From NCBI GenBank assembly GCA_026710545.1, contig JAPOQU010000102.1, positions 62,001 to 126,000 on the forward strand: 64,000 nt of DNA, given 5' to 3'. The position numbers were made by a program, and so were the translations under genes. The notes beneath the pieces were generated by a model that was given only the letters and a program-made list of their open reading frames with translations, did no database searches and was not told the DNA's origin. Below, in pieces: positions 27,240 through 36,630 of this stretch; positions within the stretch are counted from its first letter, which is position 1, and every line of letters begins with the position of its first letter. The DNA comes from Gammaproteobacteria bacterium. GTDB lineage: Bacteria > Pseudomonadota > Gammaproteobacteria > Eutrophobiales > Eutrophobiaceae.

Positions 27240-27578
27240 TTAATGGCTGTGTCCGTGCAGGCGCTGGTGTTCCTCGCGCACCTGATCCTTGCGCCGCGCC
27301 AGCGTTTCGGCCGTAACCAGGTCCTTGTCGGCGGCAATGCTTTCCAGTGCCGCCAGCCAGTGGTGATAGTAGGTATTGCCGAGGTCAGGATCGCCCTGGT
27401 CGCGTGCCGCGGCAATGGCCCGGTTGAGCCGCTCAGCCCACTCCGCCCAGGTAAAAAGTCCTTGTTCATGCAGTTTCAGGACCAGTGCAAAGGCCTGAGC
27501 CTGCCATGGTTCCCTGAACACGGGTCCTTCCTCATCCAGGGGTATCCCCGCCAGGGAATCAAGATCAGGCGCTTGCAT
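27240..27578 (-). CDS. Nitrile hydratase accessory (activator) protein
   Basis: This 112-residue protein resembles the N-terminal half of the nitrile hydratase beta subunit: VFREPWQAQAFALVLKLHEQGLFTWAEWAERL and NTYYHHWLAALE. Such proteins (P14K/NhhG type) deliver the cobalt-loaded alpha subunit during maturation. The tail ends HGHSH, a possible metal handle. It is 11 bp after the beta subunit gene, as in cobalt-type operons. Confidence 0.88.
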   Translation of the reverse strand: MQAPDLDSLAGIPLDEEGPVFREPWQAQAFALVLKLHEQGLFTWAEWAERLNRAIAAARDQGDPDLGNTYYHHWLAALESIAADKDLVTAETLARRKDQVREEHQRLHGHSH

Positions 27579-27589
27579 GGCCGGCCGCT

Positions 27590-28255
27590 TTACCCGGCGG
27601 GATCCATATAATCATCGAACAGGTCGATGTAGAGGGAATCGTTGGCCGGCGCCTCTTCACCCCATAATTCCCGGGCGCTGAACCTGACGTTATAGACGTG
27701 CTGCGGCTTGTCGGGACCGCCATGGGCATTGGTATCGGGCAGGAGAAAGATGCCGTGATGCATTCCCACCACTCCGCGCCTGCCCCTGATATAACGGGGT
27801 ATGCGCGTGTGATGCAGTGGATTTATGTTTCTGGCGATAATCTCGTCACCTGTCTTGAATTTTGGCGGGATGTCGGTATCCACAAACACCGGGATGCGGT
27901 TATTCATGCCGTACTGCATGCGCTCCAGCGAGGCAGCCTCAATGCCCGCCGCCATTTCCGGCGCCGTTACCCTGCCTGAGTCCAGTTCATCCCGGGCAAC
28001 CACGTTTTTTTGCAACATCATCTGCTCAAGGCTGTACAACCATTTTTCGTAGTAGGTGAAGGTCAGGTAGTCCCGGGGTGGAATGGTTTCCGTCATGTAG
28101 CGCACTTCATCGGTGACGAATATACCGGCGCCCATGGTAGCCAGGGTCATGGCATATACCTTCCTCTCCCAGTCATCGTGAAACACCGGTTCATCTTTTT
28201 CGATGTTCACGGGCCCGATATTGTCCATACCGCCAATGTCGTGAATGCTGTTCAT
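27590..28255 (-). CDS. nthB: Nitrile hydratase beta subunit
   Basis: This 221-residue protein starts MNSIHDIGGMDNIGPV, the standard beta-subunit opening, with VFHDDWERKVYAMTLA next. The C-terminal SH3-like domain has FKTGDEIIARNINPLHHTRIPRYIRGRRGVV and YNVRFSARELWGEEA. With alpha it forms the active centre that hydrates nitriles to amides. It lies 20 bp downstream of alpha. Confidence 0.96.
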   Translation of the reverse strand: MNSIHDIGGMDNIGPVNIEKDEPVFHDDWERKVYAMTLATMGAGIFVTDEVRYMTETIPPRDYLTFTYYEKWLYSLEQMMLQKNVVARDELDSGRVTAPEMAAGIEAASLERMQYGMNNRIPVFVDTDIPPKFKTGDEIIARNINPLHHTRIPRYIRGRRGVVGMHHGIFLLPDTNAHGGPDKPQHVYNVRFSARELWGEEAPANDSLYIDLFDDYMDPAG

Positions 28256-28275
28256 AACATGCTGTTCTCCACCTG

Positions 28276-28878
28276 TTATTGCTGCAGGAGGGCGAGCCCG
28301 GTGCCGACCATGGAATCACGGGTGACGATCTCCTGCAACTCCGCTTCGCTCATGTGCTCCGTTCCCTGCGGACGTCTGGGCAGTACCAGGTACCTTATCT
28401 CGGCGTTGCTGTCCCACACCCGCACTTCGGTCTCTTCAGATAATTCCAGCCCGAATTCCTTTAACAGGCCGCGCGGGTCACGCACCGCTTTTGCCCGGTA
28501 AGGCGTACTTTTATACCAGTTGGGGGGCAGGCCCAGCACCGGCCAGGGATAGCAGGAACAAAGCGTGCAGACGACCAGGTTATGAATCCTGTCGGTATTT
28601 TCCACCACCACCATGTGGCTGCCTTCGATCCCGGTATATCCCAGTTCCGCCAGTGTCGCGGAGGCGTCATCCAGCAAGCGGGCCTTGAAATCAGGATCGG
28701 TCCACGCCCTGGCGACAATGCCGGCGCCGATATGCGGACCTACCTTGTTTTCAAAGTGATCGATGATACCGTCCAGCGTCTCCCGGTTGACCACGCCTTT
28801 TTCTATCAACAAGGACTCCAGTGCCCTGACCCGAAGCTGCACGTCCGATAACGGCGCGCGATGAGATGATCCTGCCAT
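28276..28878 (-). CDS. nthA: Nitrile hydratase alpha subunit (cobalt type)
   Basis: This 200-residue protein has the metal claw [20 protein letters not shown], with C104, C107 and C109 as ligands. Thr in CTLCSC indicates non-corrin cobalt, since iron enzymes have CSLCSC. C107 and C109 would be oxidised to sulfinic and sulfenic acids. Thiocyanate hydrolase gamma subunits share the motif, but the separate 200-residue alpha and 221-residue beta subunits fit nitrile hydratase. Gene order alpha-beta-activator is typical. The nearest possible amidase-like gene upstream is a different amidohydrolase type. Confidence 0.95.
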   Translation of the reverse strand: MAGSSHRAPLSDVQLRVRALESLLIEKGVVNRETLDGIIDHFENKVGPHIGAGIVARAWTDPDFKARLLDDASATLAELGYTGIEGSHMVVVENTDRIHNLVVCTLCSCYPWPVLGLPPNWYKSTPYRAKAVRDPRGLLKEFGLELSEETEVRVWDSNAEIRYLVLPRRPQGTEHMSEAELQEIVTRDSMVGTGLALLQQ

Positions 28879-29025
28879 ATTGTTTGTCTCCTTCGATTAT
28901 GATGCCTCGCCCATCACCCAACTTGCCGGAAATTGTAATAGGTTTGGGAATGCCTGTCATCCGGATAACGGTGGACACTGGGGCGTCACACTAACCCGGA
29001 TTTCTCATATATGGTTCGCCAAGCC

Positions 29026-30162
29026 TCATTGTACGCTATCACCGTCCTTGAGTTGAAGTTGCTCCCAGGCGCGGATGCGCGGCAGGGCGGTGTCGAAGAT
29101 ACGTTTGTAGTTCAGGCGCTCAACCTGGGCGCGGGTATCGGGGCCAAGACGCTCCCACAGTGGTTGGTATAACGTATGCGTCCTGGCGTATACGTCCCAG
29201 CTCGCCGGGGCTACGGAATCTGTGCCAAACAGGAACCGCGTCGGGTGTTTGCTGATCAACGCTGCCCACGCTGCTACGCTCTCTTTGTCCCCAACGACGT
29301 ATTTGGCGACTTCGTCCCAGGAAATATCGAGTGCGACATGGTCGTAGCGTGGCTCGTTGAGCATACGACCCAGAAGGTCAAGATGTTCTCTGGCCGGAGC
29401 TACGAAACGGCCCAGCCCCGAGTGCGCCCAGATGATGGCAGCGCGCGGATGTGCCGCAAGGACTCGTAACAGGTCTTCGTAATGGTCCGGCTGACCGCCG
29501 GGACGCACGTTGTCGATGTCGCAATGCAGGATCGTCACCAGCCCGATCTCGGCGGCTGTGGCCAGGATGCGGTCCAGCGCGGGGTTGTGAAGACTGGCCG
29601 TATGCCCGGTAATTTTCGATGACACGAACTCCTTGTGAATACTGAACTCGCCGATACCGGAAAATACACCCGGAAAGGTAAGCAGGACGCGCTTGATATG
29701 GTCGGTAGCGTACATGTCCGTGGGATTGAACCCGGTGATCATCGGGTCCACGCGCTGTTTCTCAGCGTCAGTTAATGTCAGGTACTCACTGGCAATCGCC
29801 GCATCGACGAAGGAATAATAGTAAAGCGCAGCATTCGAGCGCAGGTAATAATCCGGCGCTCGCTCGCCGGATACGAAGTAATCCCACTTCTGCTGCAACG
29901 GAATGCCAAACATGGCCACTCGGCCTACCCGGTCGCCGACCAGGTCCAGATATGCGCGCGCCGTAATGCCACGCTGCACGTAGTTCAGCAAGTGGAAGTG
30001 TACATCGTTGAACCGGGGGACCGGCTCGACAGCTTCAGTAGCAGAAGTTGTGGGTGCAGCATAGGCGATGCCCGGCGGCGCGCGCCGTTGTTCTACCGCG
30101 CCGTCGGTCAGGAGCAGGGTGAAAAAGAGAATCCAACCCATACACGTTAATATCCTCAGCAT
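29026..30162 (-). CDS. Secreted amidohydrolase (amidohydrolase_2-type TIM barrel)
   Basis: This 378-residue protein has an N-terminal signal or anchor (residues 3-20) and a metal motif FNDVHFHLLNY (DxHxH) at about 52-62. TILHCDIDNVRPG (metal His), IIWAHSGLGR and LFGTDSVAP, with the catalytic Asp, follow. This order fits the amidohydrolase_2/PHP-unrelated TIM-barrel hydrolases and decarboxylases. The substrate is unknown. It lies 147 bp upstream of nitrile hydratase on the same strand, but the gap argues against tight coupling. Confidence 0.8.
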   Translation of the reverse strand: MLRILTCMGWILFFTLLLTDGAVEQRRAPPGIAYAAPTTSATEAVEPVPRFNDVHFHLLNYVQRGITARAYLDLVGDRVGRVAMFGIPLQQKWDYFVSGERAPDYYLRSNAALYYYSFVDAAIASEYLTLTDAEKQRVDPMITGFNPTDMYATDHIKRVLLTFPGVFSGIGEFSIHKEFVSSKITGHTASLHNPALDRILATAAEIGLVTILHCDIDNVRPGGQPDHYEDLLRVLAAHPRAAIIWAHSGLGRFVAPAREHLDLLGRMLNEPRYDHVALDISWDEVAKYVVGDKESVAAWAALISKHPTRFLFGTDSVAPASWDVYARTHTLYQPLWERLGPDTRAQVERLNYKRIFDTALPRIRAWEQLQLKDGDSVQ

Positions 30163-30788
30163 GTAAAAAGCCTCACTCCGCGCAGGATTTCAATTGTCGT
30201 GGCCAGAATATACTCATACGTTCATATATCGAACCATTTCGGCTTTGCCGGGTTGTTCCCCGGCTGCAGGGCCGATCGATTTACGAGGTAAAGACACGCT
30301 TGACGGCGTTGGCCTGTACTACAGCAAGTATGCCGTTCTCTACCGGCAGATTGTCCAGGGTAGAACTGAATTAAGAGTATGATACCTTTGTCATGATATG
30401 GTTTCCAATACAAGTTCGCCAGGATGCGTTTTCATTCAATGACCGTAGATGACCGTATCAAGTTGCTCCATATAGACGCAGGCATCTTCTCATGAAATGG
30501 CCCTTGTAGCGGTAGCCGGTGCGGACGAGATGGGGACAAAAAGTATAACCAATCCGATTTTGTAATACCTGGTTTCCAGAATATGTAGAGATACTCGGAT
30601 TCATCCGCTGATCGATAAGATATCGTAATTTGATTCGTCATAAGTCAGTGTTTGAACCCGCCATGCTGCCTTGGATTTCAACTTGGATTTCAACTTGCTG
30701 AAACTGACTCTTACTCTGTTATACTGTTTTCAACTTCCAGCCGCTTACCAATTCAGACACACGAGTATAAAGAAAAACAGGCCTGTCT
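30163..30788. other. 626-bp intergenic region
   Basis: I see no convincing gene. Short open frames on both strands lack ribosome sites and family features. A tandem duplication of TTGGATTTCAAC occurs at 30671-30695. A TATACT -10-like hexamer at 30720-30725 may belong to the promoter of the downstream MFS gene. Base composition is richer in A+T than the flanks. Confidence 0.5.
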
Positions 30789-31994
30789 ATGCGCCAGTCT
30801 AAATTTGTTCTATTGATGCTGGTCGGCGGCACAATCGTTGCCGTCAGCATGGGTATCCGCCAATCCTTCGGCGTGTTCCTGCAACCGGTGGTCACCGACC
30901 TGGAGCTTACCCGGACCGCGTTCGGGCTCACCATTGCCATTCAGAACCTTATCTGGGGTATGGCACAGCCGTTTGCCGGGATGCTGGCGGACAAATACGG
31001 CAGCTTCCGGATGTTGATCCTCTCCAGCCTGCTGTACATCGCCGGACTGATCCTGACCGCGCATACCTCATCTGTTACCGGACTGCACCTGAGCCTGGGG
31101 ATGCTGGTCGGTCTGGCAATGAGCGGAACGACGTTTACGGTGGTATTGAGCGCGGTAGGCCGGTTGGTGGCGCCGGAAAAAAGGAGCCTGGCGTTCGGCA
31201 TCGTCTCCGCCGGCGGATCCATCGGCATGTTTACCTTTGTGCCGCTGGGTCAGTTATTCATCGGCCTGTACGGCTGGTCGATCGCTTTTATTATCCTGGC
31301 GGGATGTGTCACGGTCGTGCCATTGCTGGCCCTGGTTTTTCAGCGCCAGTCAAAAGATGAATTTGCCGGACCTGATATGCCCCGGGAAACCCTGGCGCAG
31401 GTTTTGAGGAGCGCCCGGGGCCATTCCGGCTACTGGCTGTTGAACTGTGGTTTCCTCGTTTGCGGGTTCCATGTGTCTTTTATCGCCACACACCTGCCGG
31501 CATTCCTGAGTGACTCTGCCATCTCACCCATGCGCGCGGCGTTCGCACTCGGCCTGATCGGTGTATTCAATATACTTGGTACCTACCTGGCCGGCCTGTA
31601 TGGGGGGCGTTACCGGAAAAAATATCTGCTGAGCGGTCTGTACCTGGGCCGCGCACTGGTGATTGCCGTGTTTATCGCCCTGCCCTTGAGCGACGTGACC
31701 GTGATGTTGTTTGCGGCAGCCATGGGTCTGTTATGGCTGGGTACCATACCGTTAACCAGCGGCCTGGTCGTCGAGATCTTCGGTGTCCGTTACGGCGGCA
31801 CCTTGTTCGGGATCGTCTTTTTCAGCCATCAGATAGGCAGTTTCCTGGGCGCCTGGCTGGGCGGTTATTTCTTTGAGGTGACCGGCTCCTACGCTCTTAT
31901 GTGGCAACTGGCCATTATGCTGGGCATCGTTTCCGCCCTGCTGCACTGGCCCATCAGGGACGAACCGGTGGTTACCCAGGCGGCGCCGGCGTAA
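30789..31994 (+). CDS. MFS transporter
   Basis: This 401-residue protein has twelve hydrophobic segments and the A-motif region GMLADKYGSFRMLILSSLLY after helix 2, which defines the major facilitator superfamily. The opening IRQSFGVFLQPVVTDLELTRTAFGLTIAIQNLIWGMAQP resembles the monocarboxylate/oxalate (OFA-like) branch. The substrate is unknown. The gene is monocistronic, with a short convergent gap to dsbA. Confidence 0.9.
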   Translation: MRQSKFVLLMLVGGTIVAVSMGIRQSFGVFLQPVVTDLELTRTAFGLTIAIQNLIWGMAQPFAGMLADKYGSFRMLILSSLLYIAGLILTAHTSSVTGLHLSLGMLVGLAMSGTTFTVVLSAVGRLVAPEKRSLAFGIVSAGGSIGMFTFVPLGQLFIGLYGWSIAFIILAGCVTVVPLLALVFQRQSKDEFAGPDMPRETLAQVLRSARGHSGYWLLNCGFLVCGFHVSFIATHLPAFLSDSAISPMRAAFALGLIGVFNILGTYLAGLYGGRYRKKYLLSGLYLGRALVIAVFIALPLSDVTVMLFAAAMGLLWLGTIPLTSGLVVEIFGVRYGGTLFGIVFFSHQIGSFLGAWLGGYFFEVTGSYALMWQLAIMLGIVSALLHWPIRDEPVVTQAAPA

Positions 31995-32005
31995 CGGCGA
32001 GGGTG

Positions 32006-32635
32006 TCAGCGCCGGCGTTCTTCCAGGATCAAGTCATCCAGGGTTTCCAGCATCACTTCAAAGGAGCCGGCCGAGGATGCGGAGATCAGGTACCTGCCGT
32101 TTACGATCAGGGACGGTACGCCGGTAATCTTCGAGTCGCGGGCCATCAGGAAAGCCTGCTTCATCTTGACTTCGGTTTCGTTGGAATCGTAGTGCCGGGC
32201 AAATTCCTTTTTGTCCAGACCCAGGTCTGCGGCGAAATCAACTAGGCTGTCACGGGTAAAAATATTACGCCGTTTTACGTGCAGCGCGTTGAACAGCGGG
32301 GTATGAAACTGTTCCAGTGCGTCCATTTTCTCAGCCGCAAAAAAGCCCCGGGCATGAACCGCCCAGCGGCTGTTCAGCACCCCGGGCACCTGGCGGAAAA
32401 CAACGTCCTCCGGCCTGGTTTCAAGCCAGGCCTTGATGTGCGGTTCGAAGCTGAAACAATGGGAGCAGCCGTACCAGAAAATTTCAACGACCTCGATCCT
32501 GTCGCCTGACTGTGTGGGCAGGGCGGGCTTGATCTGGGTGTAGGCTGTATCGGAATGTTGATGTTGCGCCTGTGCCGGGCCCACCATGAGCCCTGCCAGG
32601 AAAACGCAGCTAATGAGTAGTCGAAATAAGCGCAT
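32006..32635 (-). CDS. dsbA: Thiol:disulfide interchange protein DsbA
   Basis: This 209-residue protein has a cleavable signal (residues 1-23) and a thioredoxin fold with VEIFWYGCSHCFSFEP, active site C57-S-H-C60. The cis-proline loop is GVPSLIVNG. It oxidises periplasmic cysteines. The stop of ccsB touches its start at 32635, so dsbA is translated directly after the cytochrome c maturation genes, a fitting grouping because apocytochrome thiols pass through this system. Confidence 0.95.
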   Translation of the reverse strand: MRLFRLLISCVFLAGLMVGPAQAQHQHSDTAYTQIKPALPTQSGDRIEVVEIFWYGCSHCFSFEPHIKAWLETRPEDVVFRQVPGVLNSRWAVHARGFFAAEKMDALEQFHTPLFNALHVKRRNIFTRDSLVDFAADLGLDKKEFARHYDSNETEVKMKQAFLMARDSKITGVPSLIVNGRYLISASSAGSFEVMLETLDDLILEERRR

Positions 32636-33813
32636 TATAACTCACCATAGGAATGTAAACCGGACAGAAACATATTGACGCCGAGGAACGCAAACAGGGT
32701 CACGAACAGGCCGATTATCGCCCAGGCGGCCATGGCCGGACCTTGCCAGTTCCTGCTGATGCGCATGTGCAGCCAGGCTGCGTAATTCAGCCAGACGATC
32801 AAGGCCCAGGTTTCCTTCGGGTCCCATGACCAGTAACCGCCCCAGGCCTCGGCTGCCCATAGGGAACCCAGGATGGTTGCCACGGTAAAGAAGGCGAACC
32901 CCAGGGCGATGGCCTTGTACATGATATCGTCTATCTCCGCCCGAACCGGCAGGCGCGCCAGCAGCGGACGCGGGTTGGCGTCATCACCCCTGGCCAGGTA
33001 AGCCAGCCCCAGCATGGCGGCGATGCTGAAGCAGCCGTAACCTATGAAATTTGCCGGCACATGGATCTTCATCCAGTAACTCTGCAACGCGGGCACCAGC
33101 GGCTGTATTTCGTGGGCGCCGCGGTCGAAGGTGTACCATAACAAAAAGCCCACGGCGGCGCTGATAACCAGCAGGACGAAGCCACCCAGGGCCCGGATCC
33201 GGTAGCGTCTCTCGTAATACAGGTAAATGATTGCAGTGATGACGCAGAACAGGATGAAGACCTCGTACAGGTTGCTGACCGGAATGTGGCCCATCTCCGG
33301 GCTGATCAGGTAGGACTCGTGCCAGCGTACCAGCAGGCCGGTCAAACCCATAGCGGCGCCGGTCCAGGTCAGGCCGGTGCCGACCGCGGCGGAAAATGCC
33401 GAGCCGGTGAACAGCGCGAAGAAATAGCTCAGGGTCGCCAGTACAAAAAGAAAACTCATCCACATGACAGCCGACTGGCTGGCCAGGAAATACTGCAACA
33501 GGAAACGTTCACCGGCCCGGGCAAGCGTGGCGTCATAGAGCTGTATGGAGAGCAATGCCAGCACCGCGACGATGAGCAGCAGGCGCCGGAATTCCGTCCA
33601 GGCGGTGCCGGCATAACCCAGCGCCAGGGTACTACAGGAAAAGATAATCCACTCGTACCCGTTCAGGTTGTGCCGGTAATTGAGGTAGACAAAACCGAAA
33701 CCGCCCAGCAGCAACGCCCACCACAGGTAATCAACCGGCCGCAGTGAGAAGCGCTTGCCTGTCAGCCCGGCAAGGTCTGCCGGGGCCTCGGATGTCATGA
33801 CATCGGTGCGCAT
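32635..33813 (-). CDS. ccsB: Cytochrome c biogenesis protein CcsB/ResC
   Basis: This 392-residue membrane protein has about eight helices and the haem-handling WWD motif AEAWGGYWSWDPKETWALIVWL. Conserved His residues flank it. With ResB it forms the system II haem transporter and ligase that attaches haem to CxxCH sequences. It lies 26 bp after resB. Confidence 0.95.
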   Translation of the reverse strand: MRTDVMTSEAPADLAGLTGKRFSLRPVDYLWWALLLGGFGFVYLNYRHNLNGYEWIIFSCSTLALGYAGTAWTEFRRLLLIVAVLALLSIQLYDATLARAGERFLLQYFLASQSAVMWMSFLFVLATLSYFFALFTGSAFSAAVGTGLTWTGAAMGLTGLLVRWHESYLISPEMGHIPVSNLYEVFILFCVITAIIYLYYERRYRIRALGGFVLLVISAAVGFLLWYTFDRGAHEIQPLVPALQSYWMKIHVPANFIGYGCFSIAAMLGLAYLARGDDANPRPLLARLPVRAEIDDIMYKAIALGFAFFTVATILGSLWAAEAWGGYWSWDPKETWALIVWLNYAAWLHMRISRNWQGPAMAAWAIIGLFVTLFAFLGVNMFLSGLHSYGEL

Positions 33814-33839
33814 GGCTTATATGACGAATATCGCCTGAA

Positions 33840-35816
33840 TTAGTTCGCTGGAAATGATCGCTCTATTGTACGTGAAATCTGTTCAAAGTAACGACTGAAA
33901 TCGCGGGAATGGCGCGTGCGCGCGCCGGCCAGCACCATTTCAGAGCCCGTGCCTGCGGGTTTGATGACCGCCCACAAACGCTCATGGGGCACGTAGAACA
34001 AAAAAAACACGCCCAGTATCAACAGGCCGAAACCCAGGTAAACCCACTTGGCGCCCGGGGCGCGGGCGATTTGCAGACCTGACGATTCCACGTGTTCGAA
34101 GCCGGTCAGTTGCAGGTAGTAAGGGAAACCGTACTGGTGCAGGGCCGACAGGGTGACGATCGCGTCGTTCAGAAACTGGATGTCCCTTTCGCTTATCTCC
34201 GCAACGTCCAGGCCGGCATCGCCCAATGATGCAGTGTATGCCTGCTCCAGGCCGAAGCGCAGGATTTTCATCGACGCGCTGTTCACCGTGCGGGCGGTGT
34301 CCTCATCCATGGCTGGGTCGATCTGCTGCTGCAGCATGGGAAACCCCCCGTCCAGGAACAAGCGGATCAACCTGAGTGTCACGTTGCCCACGTCCTGTTC
34401 CGTGATGTTTCCGTCCACGCTGTTCCCGGGCAGCAGGGCAGACTGCCCGGCCGCATAGATGCGCCTGAGCCGCGCGTCATCGTGCAGCAGGTTGAGCAAA
34501 GAGAAGAAACGCCCGGGTGAACCCTCGTCGTCCGCAGGGATATGCAGGTAGCGAAAGTCCTCCTCCAGCGAGGAGCGTACACCGCTCAACAGGAATTCCC
34601 GGCCCTCCAGGGTGATGGGATACATGTAGTTCAGGTATTCGTTCGCCCGCCCGTCCTTCAGGCGAACCTTGAAATTCACGCTGGGGCCGAAGTCACGGAA
34701 CTTCTTGTCTATTGCCGGATCCTCGTTGGCGAAGATATTGAACTTGCGGAATTCATCCATTTCCAGCCGGTATGCTACGCCGTTGTGATCAAGGACGAGG
34801 TCACCGTTTACCTTGAGTGAATGGTCAAGAACTGCCGCTGATGCCAGGTCATGCAGTTTGAAATCCAGTTCGGATCCCCCGTCACCGAAACTGGCCTGGT
34901 AGATGGTGTAACCCTTGTAACTGAGCGGGTGATTGACGGCGATGGTTTGTTCGATGCGCTGTGAGCCGTCCTGGATAACCAGGTCGCTTTCAAAGGACCT
35001 GGGCTGCCCGCTCGGGTAGTGTTCCACCCGGAATTCCTCAAGCTGGATGGTGAAAGGCAGGGGCTGGACCAGGTAACCGGCTCCCAGGTTGACGAAGGCG
35101 GCCCTCGTGGCGCGGCCTTCGGGTATGGAAACGCTGGCGCGGAACGAGGAATTGTCGACCGGCAGCTTGCTCCTGTCCGGTATCCGGCTGACAGGTATCT
35201 CCCGGGTCTCCGCCTGCAGCGACCCCTGCAGGGTCCTGACTTTCAGCGGGACGTTGCTGTCGAGAAATCCGCCGATACAGATTATCACCACCGCACAGTG
35301 GGTAAACAGGTAACCGTAACGGTTGGCAGCGCCTTTCATGGCCGCAACTGTGGTTGTCTCCCCATGCCGTTTTGTCCGGGTCCTGAAACCCAGGCTCCTG
35401 AAACTATGCGCCAGCGTCGCAACCGCCTCGTCGTGTGCAACAGATGTGCGGTGCCGGCTGTGGTCCGCCATGTTGACAAGCTGCTGTTCCAGCATGTCTT
35501 CACGGTACTGCTTCAGGCTGGCGAGTATCCTGGGTGTGTTGCGGTAAAGACAGATACTCGTGGTTGTCACGAGGAAGGCCAGTATGAGGATGAACCAGCT
35601 GCTCGAGTAGATATCGTACAGGCCCAGTTTTTCGAATATGCCGTGCCAGAACGGACCGAATTTAACTATGTAGTTCTGGTATGGCTCGTTCTGCTTGAGT
35701 ATGGTGCCGATTACGGAAGCCAGCGCCAGCGCCACGAGCAGGGTGACGGCCAGGTTCATCGAGCCGAGAAACCCGAGCATCCTGACGGTTTTATGCCTGC
35801 TGGGAGTGAGTGCCAC
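33840..35816 (-). CDS. resB: Cytochrome c biogenesis protein ResB
   Basis: This 658-residue protein has three N-terminal helices (LGSMNLAVTLLVALALASVIG, then about residues 75-95 and 165-185), a large periplasmic region and a last helix at about 600-620 (WVYLGFGLLILGVFFLFYV). SYKGYTIYQASFGDGGS is a family block. It is the ResB/Ccs1 partner of CcsB. The presence of system II rather than Ccm system I limits which gammaproteobacterial groups this genome can belong to. Confidence 0.95.
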   Translation of the reverse strand: MALTPSRHKTVRMLGFLGSMNLAVTLLVALALASVIGTILKQNEPYQNYIVKFGPFWHGIFEKLGLYDIYSSSWFILILAFLVTTTSICLYRNTPRILASLKQYREDMLEQQLVNMADHSRHRTSVAHDEAVATLAHSFRSLGFRTRTKRHGETTTVAAMKGAANRYGYLFTHCAVVIICIGGFLDSNVPLKVRTLQGSLQAETREIPVSRIPDRSKLPVDNSSFRASVSIPEGRATRAAFVNLGAGYLVQPLPFTIQLEEFRVEHYPSGQPRSFESDLVIQDGSQRIEQTIAVNHPLSYKGYTIYQASFGDGGSELDFKLHDLASAAVLDHSLKVNGDLVLDHNGVAYRLEMDEFRKFNIFANEDPAIDKKFRDFGPSVNFKVRLKDGRANEYLNYMYPITLEGREFLLSGVRSSLEEDFRYLHIPADDEGSPGRFFSLLNLLHDDARLRRIYAAGQSALLPGNSVDGNITEQDVGNVTLRLIRLFLDGGFPMLQQQIDPAMDEDTARTVNSASMKILRFGLEQAYTASLGDAGLDVAEISERDIQFLNDAIVTLSALHQYGFPYYLQLTGFEHVESSGLQIARAPGAKWVYLGFGLLILGVFFLFYVPHERLWAVIKPAGTGSEMVLAGARTRHSRDFSRYFEQISRTIERSFPAN

Positions 35817-35933
35817 TGTACCCCGCAGGGCGGTTACGCCGGCATCCCGCGGGCGGGATTGTACCTGGTAAGGGAACCTGTGTATGTTTCGGGCATGTCA
35901 AGCCATTGTGTCGGGGCACATGCTGCCCGGCCG

Positions 35934-36536
35934 TCAGTGCAGGCCCTGGAGGTAATCTGCAACCGCCTCGATAGCATCGTTGGACATCCTGCCGGAGATA
36001 TCGCGCATGATGCCGTTGAGATCGTTGGCCCGCTCCTCGGCCTTGAAAGCCTTTAGCTGAAGTTCCGTGTAGGCTGCATGCTGTGCATTGATCCTCGGGT
36101 AGTTGGCCGCAGGGTTGCCTATGCCGGTAGGACCGTGGCAGGACATGCACGCGGCCAGTCCTTTGGTTACGTCACCTGCGCGATAAAGATGTGCGCCGGT
36201 TTCCAGGTTTTCCGGTCGGGTCTGTCCTGTGGCGGGTTTCTGGGCAGCGTAATACGCCGCGATGTCGGCGATATCCTGGTCGCTCAAGGCCATTGCCAGG
36301 GGAGCCATCTGGTCGTTTTTCCGGCGCCCGTCCCGGTAATCCTGCAATTGTTTTATGATGTACTCAGCGTGCTGGCCGGCCAGGTTGGGCCACGACGGGT
36401 TGCTGCTGTTACCGTCCGTGCCGTGACAAACGGCACATATTGCCGCTTTCTGCCTGCCGGCCTCAATGTTCCCCGCCGCGAACAGGGCTGCGGGTAACAA
36501 TACCAGGACCAGTCCGCTGATCAGTTTGTTTAACAT
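35934..36536 (-). CDS. Dihaem cytochrome c4
   Basis: This 200-residue protein has a signal peptide (1-21) and two haem sites, CAVCH (34-38) and CMSCH (130-134), with distal Met residues in MAPLA and near GRMSND. Two similar halves are the mark of cytochrome c4, a periplasmic donor to terminal oxidases. It is encoded next to resB-ccsB-dsbA and divergent from engB, a common gammaproteobacterial layout. Confidence 0.95.
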   Translation of the reverse strand: MLNKLISGLVLVLLPAALFAAGNIEAGRQKAAICAVCHGTDGNSSNPSWPNLAGQHAEYIIKQLQDYRDGRRKNDQMAPLAMALSDQDIADIAAYYAAQKPATGQTRPENLETGAHLYRAGDVTKGLAACMSCHGPTGIGNPAANYPRINAQHAAYTELQLKAFKAEERANDLNGIMRDISGRMSNDAIEAVADYLQGLH

Positions 36537-36630
36537 CCGGTTCTGCCTTGATAATACGAATTATTTTTTGCGAATGGCGCTATCTTACAGAATAATTGAA
36601 AAAAGTGGATAGCCTGAAGAACATTATTTT

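Noticed and set aside
28276-28878. Thiocyanate hydrolase gamma subunit
   Set aside because: It shares CTLCSC, but the separate full-length beta subunit and short activator, with the alpha-beta order, fit nitrile hydratase better.
30194-30641. Short open frames in the gap before the MFS gene
   Set aside because: 60-70 codons, no ribosome site, no recognisable features and unlike coding composition.
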